64,000 nt of DNA from Desulfatitalea alkaliphila (GTDB lineage Bacteria > Desulfobacterota > Desulfobacteria > Desulfobacterales > Desulfosarcinaceae): the NCBI RefSeq assembly GCF_022968795.1, contig NZ_JALJRB010000012.1, forward strand, positions 1-64,000. Reading direction: 5' to 3'. The translations under genes were made by a program, and so were the position numbers. This document shows positions 26,201-32,911 of this stretch, piece by piece. Positions within the stretch are counted from its first letter, which is position 1. Each line of letters opens with the position of its first letter. The notes under the pieces are model-generated. The model was not told the DNA's origin. It saw only the letters and a program-made list of their open reading frames with translations, and searched no databases.

Positions 26201-27580
26201 GCGGTGGAAATCAAGGAGATCGGCTACCGCCCCGAGCCCTACGTGGTGGCCGATGCCCACATGTACGCCGACGACCGCTACATCGTTTTCTTCAAGGACA
26301 TGTCCATGCAGCTCACCGGCCTGGACGAGCCAACCATCGCCGACTTCTGGCATCGCCTGCACGGCGCTGCCGTGGACACGGGGCGATCCGCCGCCGTGCC
26401 GTCTTCGGAACGCCCGGCGGATGCGGCGCCGGTATCGACAACGCCCCTGTTCGGCCATGACCGGATCCTGGCCTTCGCCGTGGGCAACCCTTCCGAAGCC
26501 TTCGGCGAACCGTACCGGGTGTTCGACCGGCAGCGCACCATCGCCCGCCTGCCCGGTCCGCCCTACTGCTTCCTGGACCGCATCAGCGCCATCGAACCGC
26601 CGCCCTGGGAACTCAAGGCCGACGGTTGGGTGGAGGCCGCCTACGACGTGCCGGCCGACGCCTGGTACTTCGCCGCCGACCGCAGCGGCGTGATGCCCTT
26701 TGCCGTCTTGCTGGAGATCGCCCTGCAGCCCTGCGGCTGGCTGGCGGCCTATGCCGGCTCGGCCCTGCGCAGCGAAAAGGATCTCAAGTTCCGCAACCTG
26801 GGCGGCCAGGCCACGCTGCACCACAACATCCCGCCGGCCGACCGCACCCTGATCATGCGCACCCGCATAACCAAGGTGTCCGAAGCGGCCGACATGATCA
26901 TCGAACATTTCGATTTCCAGGTGCTCTCCGATGATCGCCGGCCCATTTACACCGGCAGCACCTACTTCGGCTTTTTCACCGCCCGGGCACTGCAAGATCA
27001 GAAGGGCATGCGCACCGCCGTTTATGAACCAGCGGCGCCGCCGGCGGCCGATGCCGTCGTCGATCACCCCCTGCCCGTCGCCCCGCCCCGGAATCCGGAC
27101 CAGGTGCCCGAGGCCACCGTCTTTTCCGCCGACGGCCTGCAAATGCCGGCCAAGGCCCTGGCCATGATCGACGTCATCGACCGGCTCGACCCTGCCGGTG
27201 GCCCCCAAGGCCTGGGCTATGTGCGCGGTCACAAGCGGGTCGATCCCGATGAGTGGTTTTTCAAGGCCCACTTTTACCAGGATCCGGTCTGCCCCGGCTC
27301 CCTGGGTATCGAATCCTTCATCCAATTGTTGAAGTTTTATGCGATACACCGTTGGCCCGACAAAATATCCAGCCACCGGTTCGAAATGGTCACCAGGCAG
27401 CCGCACCAGTGGGAATACCGCGGCCAGGTGATCCCCACCAACCGCAAGGTGACCGTGGAGGCCATGATCACCGGGGTCGACGACGGGGATGCCCCCTCCT
27501 TGACCGCCGACGGTTGGCTGCATGTGGACGGCTTGTGCATTTACAAGATGACGGGATTCCGACTGAGGTTGCAACGATGA
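20249..27580 (+). CDS. PUFA-synthase-like megasynthase, KS-CLF-AT-DH-DH
   Basis: 2443 residues from ATG 20249 (a GTG at 20237 would add four). KS at ~6-450: AACASS Cys192, His326 in CHGAGTPVGD and His366 in SMIGHLL, all intact. A second KS-like unit at ~478-940 has Ala685 in place of Cys (VSAEAASG), so it is a chain-length-factor type. An acyltransferase at ~1074-1420 has GYSLGES with Ser1174. A Pro/Ala linker with a helical patch follows (~1450-1660). Four hot-dog units come next: 1666-1806, 1876-2025 (CHFVDDQVMPG, His1921), 2099-2246 and 2296-2443 (AHFYQDPVCPG, His2341). Units one and three lack the His, so they form two FabA/PfaC-type dehydratase didomains. I see no ACP (no DSL/DSI phosphopantetheine motif) and no KR. 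The arrangement equals thraustochytrid OrfB plus OrfC without enoyl reductase. It overlaps oleA as ATGA. Confidence 0.9.
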   Translation: MENKPFVAVVGMSGVFPGAMGVGPFWDNISGKVDAVAEVPAARWGTLVDWVYSDKPAPDRTYSRRACLVNTFEWDGGGTALDPAFLQRLEPWFQWVVYGAREALADCRTEGLDLARAGVILAAIALPTAASSLLSRQILSEPLFAGIGRAAADAAVPSAETRFAARVVARPAALVARALGLGGEVYTLDAACASSLYAVQLACTALQAGRADLMIAGGVSGADNLYTQIGFSQLRALSPSGRCAPFDKTADGLVVGEGAGVVVLKRLDDAVRDGDPVYGVIRGIGLSNDMRGNLLAPESDGQLRAMRAAYAAAGWRPWDVDYIECHGAGTPVGDATELRSLRALWADAPAAAGPCALGAVKSMIGHLLTGAGAAGMIKVLLGLHHRTLPPSLKFTAPAADSPLRDGPFRVQTEPVPWPERDDRPPRAAVSAFGFGGINAHLLLEGWPAVAADKQSAAVAVQPVPPDESPRMAVDDETTAVAIVGMDLHLGRLDGLTAFEQAVFGGRTAMIPPPEGRWKASEAVDRRLGKPLAAAGFVQEVAVKMGAFRIPPGEIPDILPQQLLMLQTAAGALQDAGLPLHQHRESMGAVIGIAFDQEAGNFHLRWVLPELLQRLQDGEGGTENGAGIIGRHDDPAHADWWAAAREGCGPPLTATRTLGALGGIVASRIAREFRFGAPSFVVSAEAASGLRAVAIAADMLRSGRADAMLVGAVDLTCDERNLATLYDRTTLSTTGRVRPFDAAADGGLPGEGAVALVLKRLSDARADGDRIYALIRGVDGAHGGNGDATHPTVSTYARSLQAAHRAAQVPVEAVGLVETHGSGIPAEDAIEAEALQQMFKSGDRPPERRVAVGALKPLTGHTGVAAGLASLAKAALSLHHRLLPPLPHFFGPRHEGWSADHFHFPRSAAYWAADRDDGPRTACVGAMTADGGCMHAILQQADDGQPARTQAIPPASAPSRPMGPLPYGLFLLHGAETDDLAARLDQLEAMVNKDTAVPADSAMERLAHQWFRRDPEPHRGGRHMALLAHSPQELRQHIATARRLLQNNEERLMGGRGGVCYLPRFQAQGDGAGEVAFVFPGSGNHYVGMGRHLGTHWPEVLRQMEHRTEQLRSQMLPHLFDPWRIEWGPGWQSEAYEALVADPLHTIFGQVVFGGQMARLLRRFNLRPDAVIGYSLGESAGLFALDAWPDHGRMLARLADSDLFRTQLCGPCEALRRAWRLPAERPIQWRVAVVNRPAAQVDAALAHTPHVRRLIVNTPGECVIGGLEEEVAAVVARLKCEALYLDGVVTVHCDAAQPVAEAYAALHRFPTTPVAGVRFYSGAAGAAYPVSEEACAASILRQALEGFDFPQTIRQAYADGVRLFVEVGPQGSCTRMIRQILEDKPHLAVAANARGEDECLPLLKCLGTLAAAGQPVDLAPLFGYAETFFGRPGPSGGQVIRVPVGGQAPVLPPLPSAARESTTAADAAAEPARTATAGADAVSASGPQAERPAPPRQTPEPHPQSVPEYPHREGPPPTPPYGRADDPDVAQDAEARALQAMIDELSDNAAATARAHEQFLDLTRDMTRQMSEAFQMQHQLLEMMADMGLGPQPPRLDPGGPPPPADLPDPYVTASQTAAAPSPGTPAGPAVAPQAPAFTREQCMAFAVGAVGEVLGPDFAVIDTYKARVRLPDEPLMLVDRILRVEGEKRSLGSGRVVTEHDVRPGAWYLDGDRAPVCISVEAGQADLFLCSYLGIDHQVKGERTYRLLDATIRFHRGLPRPGETIRYDIQIDKFVRQGETYLFFFRYEGRIGDRPLITMTDGCAGFFTEQEVIQSGGILLSAEDRAPGARVDGAPFTPLVPLADTTCDDDQVEALRRGDAGACFGPAFAGVRLPHALRLPGGRMRLIHRIVQLQPGGGRFGKGYVKAEADIHPDDWFLTCHFVDDQVMPGTLMYECCAHALRVLLLRLGWVTDRADTAYEPVPGLPCRLKCRGPVTPRTRKVHYAVEIKEIGYRPEPYVVADAHMYADDRYIVFFKDMSMQLTGLDEPTIADFWHRLHGAAVDTGRSAAVPSSERPADAAPVSTTPLFGHDRILAFAVGNPSEAFGEPYRVFDRQRTIARLPGPPYCFLDRISAIEPPPWELKADGWVEAAYDVPADAWYFAADRSGVMPFAVLLEIALQPCGWLAAYAGSALRSEKDLKFRNLGGQATLHHNIPPADRTLIMRTRITKVSEAADMIIEHFDFQVLSDDRRPIYTGSTYFGFFTARALQDQKGMRTAVYEPAAPPAADAVVDHPLPVAPPRNPDQVPEATVFSADGLQMPAKALAMIDVIDRLDPAGGPQGLGYVRGHKRVDPDEWFFKAHFYQDPVCPGSLGIESFIQLLKFYAIHRWPDKISSHRFEMVTRQPHQWEYRGQVIPTNRKVTVEAMITGVDDGDAPSLTADGWLHVDGLCIYKMTGFRLRLQR

Positions 27581-28617
27581 TCTACAACGATGTCACCATT
27601 GCCGGCTTGGGCTACGAACTGCCCCCCAACGTGATCACGTCGGACGATCTGGAGCAGCGCCTGGCGCCGGTATACGAAAAACTGCGCATCCAACCCGGCC
27701 AACTGGAAGCCTTGACCGGCATCGCCGAGCGGCGGTTCTGGGACCCGGGCTTTCGCCTCTCCCACGGCGCGGTGGCGGCGGGACGCAAGGCCCTGGCGGC
27801 GGCCCGGATCGCACCCCATGAGATCGGGCTGCTGATCTATGGCGGGGTGTGCCGCGAAAACCTGGAGCCGGCCACGGCCTGCGCGGTGGCCGACGGCCTG
27901 GGCATCGGTCCCCGGGCCCAAATATACGATGTGTCCAACGCCTGCCTGGGGGTGCTCAACGGCATGGTGCAGGTGGCCAATGCCATCGCCCTGGGGCAGA
28001 TCAAGGCCGGGCTGGTGGTTTCCTGCGAATCGGCCCGCGCCATCGTGGAAGCCACCGTGCAGCGGCTGCTGGACAATCCCAGCATGGCGGTCTTCAGCGA
28101 GGCCCTGGCCACCCTCACCGGCGGATCGGGCGCCGTGGCGGTGGTGCTGTGCCACGCCTCCCTGGCTGCCGACGGCCACCGTCTGCTGGGCGGGGTGGCG
28201 CGCAACGCCACGCAACACCACCGGCTGTGCACCTGGGGTCCGGACGCCGGCTTTTCCTGTGGCGGCGACCACATGATGCGCACCGATGCGGTGGGGGTGC
28301 TCAAGCACGGGGTGGCCCTGGGCATCGAAACCTTCGAGGCTTTCCGCCGCGAGCTCTCCCTGAGCGCCGATCAGCCGGACAAGGTGGTGTGCCACCAGGT
28401 GGGATCGGCCCATCAGAAAACCATTTTGAACGCCTTCGGCATCGATCCGGCCCGCGATTTCGTCACCTACCGCTATCTGGGCAATATCGGCACCGTTTCC
28501 CTGCCCATCACGGCGGCCATCGCCGCCGAGCGGCAATTTTTGCAGCCAGGGGATCTGGTGGGCCTGCTGGGCATCGGCAGCGGGTTGAATTGCCTGATGC
28601 TGGCGGTGCAGTGGTGA
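27577..28617 (+). CDS. oleA: OleA, acyl-CoA head-to-head condensing thiolase
   Basis: 346-residue thiolase-fold enzyme that condenses two fatty acyl thioesters by non-decarboxylative Claisen condensation to a beta-keto acid. The nucleophile is Cys123 in SNACLGVLNG, with His273 (VCHQVGSAHQK) and Asn303 (YLGNIGTVSLP) completing the triad. Glu97 in NLEPATA matches the OleA-specific glutamate that abstracts the alpha proton and is absent from FabH, which separates it from a FabH annotation. The start ATG overlaps the megasynthase stop as ATGA, and the stop overlaps the oleB GTG. It is thus co-translated with the PUFA-type synthase, which implies that its acyl donors come from that enzyme. Confidence 0.93.
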   Translation: MIYNDVTIAGLGYELPPNVITSDDLEQRLAPVYEKLRIQPGQLEALTGIAERRFWDPGFRLSHGAVAAGRKALAAARIAPHEIGLLIYGGVCRENLEPATACAVADGLGIGPRAQIYDVSNACLGVLNGMVQVANAIALGQIKAGLVVSCESARAIVEATVQRLLDNPSMAVFSEALATLTGGSGAVAVVLCHASLAADGHRLLGGVARNATQHHRLCTWGPDAGFSCGGDHMMRTDAVGVLKHGVALGIETFEAFRRELSLSADQPDKVVCHQVGSAHQKTILNAFGIDPARDFVTYRYLGNIGTVSLPITAAIAAERQFLQPGDLVGLLGIGSGLNCLMLAVQW

Positions 28618-29552
28618 CGGCCATGGATCAATCCATCGACATGCGGCCCTTCGCCCATCTGTACCCCTTTCGTTCCCATTACCTGCCGCTGCGCGGGGGG
28701 CTGCGCTACCACTACCTGGACGAAGGCGCGGGCAGCCCCATGGTGATGGTGCACGGCAACCCCACCTGGTCCTTCTTCTTTCGCCGCCTGGTGACGGCCT
28801 TTCGCGACGAGTTCCGGGTGATCGTGCCCGACCACATGGGGTGCGGATTGTCGGACAAGCCGGATGCCAAGCGCTACGGCTTCCGCCTGACGGACCGGGT
28901 GGCCGACCTGACGGCCCTGCTGGACCATCTGGCGCCCCAAGGCCCCGTCACCCTGGTGGTGCACGACTGGGGCGGCATGATCGGACTGGCCTGGGCCCTG
29001 GACCACCTGGACCAGGTGGAACGTCTGGTGATCATGAACACCGCCGGTTTCTTTCCACCCGGCCGCAAAGCCATTCCCCAACGGCTGCGCCTGCTGCGCA
29101 CCCCCAATCCACTGATGGACCGCCTGGTGCTGCACGCCAACCTGTTCGCCAGGGCCGCCCTGTACATGGCCCCTCGCCGACGCCTGGCCCCCGATGTCAA
29201 GGCGGGACTGATCGCACCCTACAACTGCCCCCGCCACCGGTTGGCAACTTTGAAATTCGTGCAGGACATTCCCCTAGGCCCAAGAGATCCCAGCGGCGCC
29301 ATCGTGCAGCGGGTTTCCGACAATCTGGCGCGCATCGGCGACCGCCCCGTGCAACTGATCTGGGGCGCCCACGATTTCGTGTTCGATCGGTCCTATTACG
29401 AAGAGTGGCGGCGGCGGTTGCCGCTGGCGGAGGCGCATTGGATTTTTGAGGCGGGACATTATTTGATGGAGGATGTGCCGGAGGTTGTTGTTGGGATGAT
29501 GCGGAATTTTGTTAGTGAAAATAGAGTTTTAAGTTTAAAGTTTAAAGTTTAA
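28614..29552 (+). CDS. oleB: OleB, beta-lactone decarboxylase (alpha/beta hydrolase)
   Basis: Alpha/beta-hydrolase close to haloalkane dehalogenases. The oxyanion-region motif is VHGNPTWSFFFRRL, the nucleophile elbow VVHDWGGMIGLAW carries Asp118 rather than Ser, and the terminal EAGHYLMEDVPE holds the catalytic His. OleB uses this Asp to open the beta-lactone made by OleC and release CO2 and a cis-olefin. I start at GTG 28614, which overlaps the oleA TGA; ATG 28623 is an alternative, giving 309 residues. It is a free-standing OleB, not the OleBC fusion found in some bacteria. A repeat-rich gap separates it from oleC. Confidence 0.9.
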   Translation: MTAMDQSIDMRPFAHLYPFRSHYLPLRGGLRYHYLDEGAGSPMVMVHGNPTWSFFFRRLVTAFRDEFRVIVPDHMGCGLSDKPDAKRYGFRLTDRVADLTALLDHLAPQGPVTLVVHDWGGMIGLAWALDHLDQVERLVIMNTAGFFPPGRKAIPQRLRLLRTPNPLMDRLVLHANLFARAALYMAPRRRLAPDVKAGLIAPYNCPRHRLATLKFVQDIPLGPRDPSGAIVQRVSDNLARIGDRPVQLIWGAHDFVFDRSYYEEWRRRLPLAEAHWIFEAGHYLMEDVPEVVVGMMRNFVSENRVLSLKFKV

Positions 29553-29735
29553 AGCAAGGAATGCTGTCGATTGTAAGGGGGGTGTGGGTGGACGAGGTGA
29601 TGTGTGTTTCCAAGGGGTTGTGATAATCGGTATCGAAATCGGTAATGTCGATGGCCTTCTGCTGCGCTACACGATCGAGTACCCCCGTAGGGGCACGGCA
29701 TGCCGTGCCCCTACGGGTTGGTTGCGTGATCACAA
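29525..29735 (+). repeat. Composite intergenic repeat between oleB and oleC
   Basis: Starts with an AT-rich TTTAAAG array followed by GGAATGCTGTCGATTG. It continues with a block that recurs inverted at about 50970-51245, and ends in a perfect 34-bp GC-rich palindrome (29684-29717, centre between 29700 and 29701). The block at 29642-29666 also occurs exactly inside flgK (53485-53509). No gene is present. Confidence 0.75.
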
Positions 29736-29825
29736 TCCTTTCCACTTGATTCCTGCAAGCGATTGCCCTGGGAGTTTGGCTTCGTGTCTTGTATCGGGTG
29801 GCTTGGGGGTGGTATTAGGGCGGGC

Positions 29826-31523
29826 ATGCATACTTATTTTGAAATTGAACCTGATGTGACGACGCCGGTGGCCGAGACGACGGTCAATGTGGCGTTACGC
29901 CTCAAGGAGATGGCCCGGCGGCAGCCTTACCGTCGGGCCGTTGTGTTTCCGGCGGCCCGGGATGCCAATGGGCGGGTGGCATACAGCCATCTCACCTTCC
30001 GGCAATTGGACCGGGAGTCGGACTGTTTCGCGCGGGGTTTGGCCTCGGTGGGGATCGGGCGCGGCACGCGGACGATTTTGATGGTGCGGCCCAGCCTGGA
30101 ACTGTTCGCCCTGACCTATGCCATGCTCAAGGTGGGGGCGGTGTTCGTCATGGTGGATCCGGGCATGGGGGTGCGCCGCATGCTGGCCTGTTTGCGCGAG
30201 AGCCGCGCCCAGGCCATGATCGGGGTGTCGGCGGCCCACGCCCTGCGCACCCTTGCGCCGCGCTATTTCAAAGGGGTCAAGACAGCCGTCACCATTGGCC
30301 GCCGCTGGTTCTGGCGCGGTCCGACCCTCAAGGAGATCCGTCCCCTGCCCTGGCAGCCGTTTCCCGTGGCCGACACCGACCCCGACGAGATGGCCGCCAT
30401 TCTCTTCACCACCGGCAGCACGGGCGCGGCCAAGGGGGCCGTTTACACCCACGGCACCTTCGATGCCCAGGTGCGGCTGATCCGGGACCGGTTCGACATT
30501 ACGCCCGACGACATCGATCTGCCCACCTTTCCGTTGTTCAGCCTGTTCGACGCCGCCCTGGGCATGACCGCGGTCATCCCCGACATGGACCCCACACGGC
30601 CCGCCGACGTGGATCCGCGCAAAGTGGTCGAGGCGGTGGTCAACCAGGGAGTCACCAACATGTTCGCCTCGCCGGCCCTGCTCAACACGGTGGGGCGCTT
30701 CGGAGAGGAGAACGGCATCAAGCTGCCGTCCCTCAAGCGGGTTATCAGCGCCGGCGCCCCGGCGGCGCCGGCCAACATCGCCCGCTTCGCCGGCATGCTG
30801 GACGAAGGCGCGGAAATCCACACCGGTTACGGCGCCACAGAGGCCATGCCGGTCTCTTCCTTCGGCAGCAAGGAGATCCTTGGCGAGACCGCGGCCCGCA
30901 CGGCCCAGGGCTTCGGCATCTGCGTGGGTCGCCCGATCCAGGAGCTGGACGTGCGCATCATCCGCATCAGCGACGAACCGATCCAGGAGTGGTCCGACGA
31001 CCTGGAGGTGGCCGAGGACGGCGAGATCGGTGAAATCGTGGTGCGCGGCGCCATCGTCACCCGGCGCTATTTTCAACGGCCGCGGCAGGACGCCCTGTCC
31101 AAGATCCGGCAAGGAGAGGACATCTGGCATCGCATGGGGGATCTGGGATGGATGGACCGCAAGGGGCGCATCTGGTTCTGCGGCCGCAAGAGCCACCGGG
31201 TGATCACCCCCCACGGCACCCTCTTCACCATCCCCTGCGAAGCGATTTTCAACAACCACCCGGCGGTCTTTCGCAGCGCCCTGGTGGGCCTGGGCCAACC
31301 GCCCCGGCAACGGCCAGTGATCTGCATCGAGCTCGAGCCGGATCACCGCAAGGATGATCCGGAAAAATTGCACCGCGAGCTGATGGCCCTCGGCGCCGGG
31401 CATGTGCTCACCGAGAAGATCGAAACATTGCTGTTCCACCCCGCCTTCCCCGTGGATATTCGCCACAATTCGAAAATATTTCGGGAGAAGTTGGCGGAAT
31501 GGGCTGAGAGGAAGGTTGGTTAA
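29826..31523 (+). CDS. oleC: OleC, beta-lactone synthetase (AMP-dependent)
   Basis: 565 residues from ATG 29826 (AGGGCGGG upstream). ANL-superfamily adenylating enzyme with the P-loop FTTGSTGAAKGAVYTHG, the GYGATEAMP motif, and the hinge region MGDLGWMDRKGRIWFCGR. In the Ole pathway OleC adenylates the beta-hydroxy acid and closes it to a cis-beta-lactone rather than forming a CoA ester. Evidence that this is OleC and not an acyl-CoA ligase is its exact placement between oleB and oleD and OleC-like features such as the long C-terminal domain with DIRHNSKIFREKL. It is separated from oleB by the composite repeat, so it may have its own promoter. Confidence 0.9.
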   Translation: MHTYFEIEPDVTTPVAETTVNVALRLKEMARRQPYRRAVVFPAARDANGRVAYSHLTFRQLDRESDCFARGLASVGIGRGTRTILMVRPSLELFALTYAMLKVGAVFVMVDPGMGVRRMLACLRESRAQAMIGVSAAHALRTLAPRYFKGVKTAVTIGRRWFWRGPTLKEIRPLPWQPFPVADTDPDEMAAILFTTGSTGAAKGAVYTHGTFDAQVRLIRDRFDITPDDIDLPTFPLFSLFDAALGMTAVIPDMDPTRPADVDPRKVVEAVVNQGVTNMFASPALLNTVGRFGEENGIKLPSLKRVISAGAPAAPANIARFAGMLDEGAEIHTGYGATEAMPVSSFGSKEILGETAARTAQGFGICVGRPIQELDVRIIRISDEPIQEWSDDLEVAEDGEIGEIVVRGAIVTRRYFQRPRQDALSKIRQGEDIWHRMGDLGWMDRKGRIWFCGRKSHRVITPHGTLFTIPCEAIFNNHPAVFRSALVGLGQPPRQRPVICIELEPDHRKDDPEKLHRELMALGAGHVLTEKIETLLFHPAFPVDIRHNSKIFREKLAEWAERKVG

Positions 31524-31571
31524 AATTATTGGGGCCCTTGCGGGCAGTGTTAAGTTTTGGCCCTGGCGGGC

Positions 31572-31738
31572 AGTTTTAAGTTTTAAGTGTTAAGTTTTAA
31601 GTTAATGTATTCTATCGATTTTATTTTTTTTTAAGGGATTAAGAGGAGATTGGGTTGAGCGGTTGATTGGGTCCAAATCGGGATCGGGATCGGGATCGTC
31701 TTTGATTTTATCAATTTTTTCGATTTCGATTTCGATGG
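31572..31738 (+). repeat. AT-rich and hexamer repeats upstream of oleD
   Basis: A TTTTAAG/TGTTAAG array (31572-31620) ends in TTCTATCGATT, matching the family seen at 29525, 38904, 50883, 51199 and 53604. Hexamer runs of GGGATC (31677-31702) and GATTTC (about 31720-31738) follow. This is the whole gap before oleD; no gene is seen. Confidence 0.7.
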
Positions 31739-31786
31739 GTGGAGAAGGTGTTGTGGGGTTTGGTGTGATTTGGTTGGGTTGATTGG

Positions 31787-32887
31787 ATGGAGCGGGTGAT
31801 GGGTATGAGTGGTGGTGGTGGTGGGGATGGTCGGCGGGTTTTGTTGGTTACGGGGGGTGGCGGGTTTTTGGGGGGCGCCATCGTTCGGTTGTTGGTGTCG
31901 CGTGGGGAGCGGGTGCGCAGTTTTTCGCGGGGATTGTATCCGGAGCTGGAAGCGCTGGGCGTGGAGCAGGTTCAGGGGGATCTGGCCGACGGCGTGGCGG
32001 TGCGGCAGGCTTGCAATGGGGTGGCGGCGGTTTTCCATGTGGCGGCCAAGGCGGGGGTCTGGGGCCCCTACGAGGACTATCACCGGGCCAACGTGGTGGG
32101 CACCGAGAATGTGATCGCCGCCTGCCGGGCGTGCGAAGTGGGACGATTGATATACACCAGCTCGCCCAGCGTGGTGTTCGATGGCCGGGACATGGCGGGC
32201 GTGGACGAATCGGCACCCTACCCCAAACGGTTTGCAACCCATTACCAAAGCACCAAGGCGCGGGCCGAGCAGGCGGTGGTTGCGGCGGCGCGCGCGGGAC
32301 TGCCGGCCGTGGCCCTGCGGCCCCATCTGATATGGGGGCCGGGGGACAATCATCTGGTGCCCCGCATTCTGGCCCGCGCCAAGCGGCTGCGGCAGATCGG
32401 GAACGGCAGCAACAAGGTGGACACCATCTATATCGACAATGCGGCCTACGCCCACGTGCTGGCGGAGGAGCGTCTGCGGGAGAACCCCGAACTGTCCGGC
32501 CGCATCTATTTCATCAGCCAGGACGCGCCCATCGCCTTGTGGGAGATGGTCAACCGCATCATCATGGCAGGTGGCGGGCCGCCGGTGGAAAAGCGGGTCT
32601 CGCCCTTCGTCGCCCGGACGGTGGCCGGGCTGCTGGAGGCGGCCTACAAGATGCTGGGCATCGGTTCGGAGCCGCCCATGACCCGCTTCGTGGTCAACGA
32701 AATGGCCACCGCCCACTGGTTCGACATCCAAGCGGCCAAGCGGGATTTGGGCTATGTGCCCATGGTGGACACCGAGGAGGGGTTGCGGCGTCTGGCGGCC
32801 CACCTGCAACCCAAGGGCAGCACAGGCAGCGTCCACGGCGGGCAGCAACAAGGCGACCCACGACCGGCGGCGGTCGGCGCAAAATAG
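31787..32887 (+). CDS. oleD: OleD, NADPH-dependent beta-keto acid reductase
   Basis: 366-residue extended short-chain dehydrogenase. The nucleotide site is VLLVTGGGGFLGGAIV, the active site is YTSSPSVVFDG with YQSTK as YxxxK, and the substrate side includes RPHLIWGPGD. OleD reduces the 2-alkyl-3-keto acid from OleA to the beta-hydroxy acid used by OleC. With oleA, oleB and oleC it completes the four-enzyme olefin pathway. ATG 31787 is used; ATG 31799 is also possible because the Gly-rich lead (SGGGGGDGRR) is variable. The C-terminal ~30 residues after HLQPKGS look unstructured. Confidence 0.9.
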   Translation: MERVMGMSGGGGGDGRRVLLVTGGGGFLGGAIVRLLVSRGERVRSFSRGLYPELEALGVEQVQGDLADGVAVRQACNGVAAVFHVAAKAGVWGPYEDYHRANVVGTENVIAACRACEVGRLIYTSSPSVVFDGRDMAGVDESAPYPKRFATHYQSTKARAEQAVVAAARAGLPAVALRPHLIWGPGDNHLVPRILARAKRLRQIGNGSNKVDTIYIDNAAYAHVLAEERLRENPELSGRIYFISQDAPIALWEMVNRIIMAGGGPPVEKRVSPFVARTVAGLLEAAYKMLGIGSEPPMTRFVVNEMATAHWFDIQAAKRDLGYVPMVDTEEGLRRLAAHLQPKGSTGSVHGGQQQGDPRPAAVGAK

Positions 32888-32911
32888 CGATAGCTGCCGA
32901 TAGCTGTCGGA

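Noticed and set aside
29542-29745. Small minus-strand frame in the oleB-oleC gap
   Set aside because: It translates the repeat element, including the palindrome, and is not a gene.
31631-32851. Long minus-strand frame opposite oleD
   Set aside because: It is the complement of a well-supported OleD gene and its translation is low-complexity with no domain.
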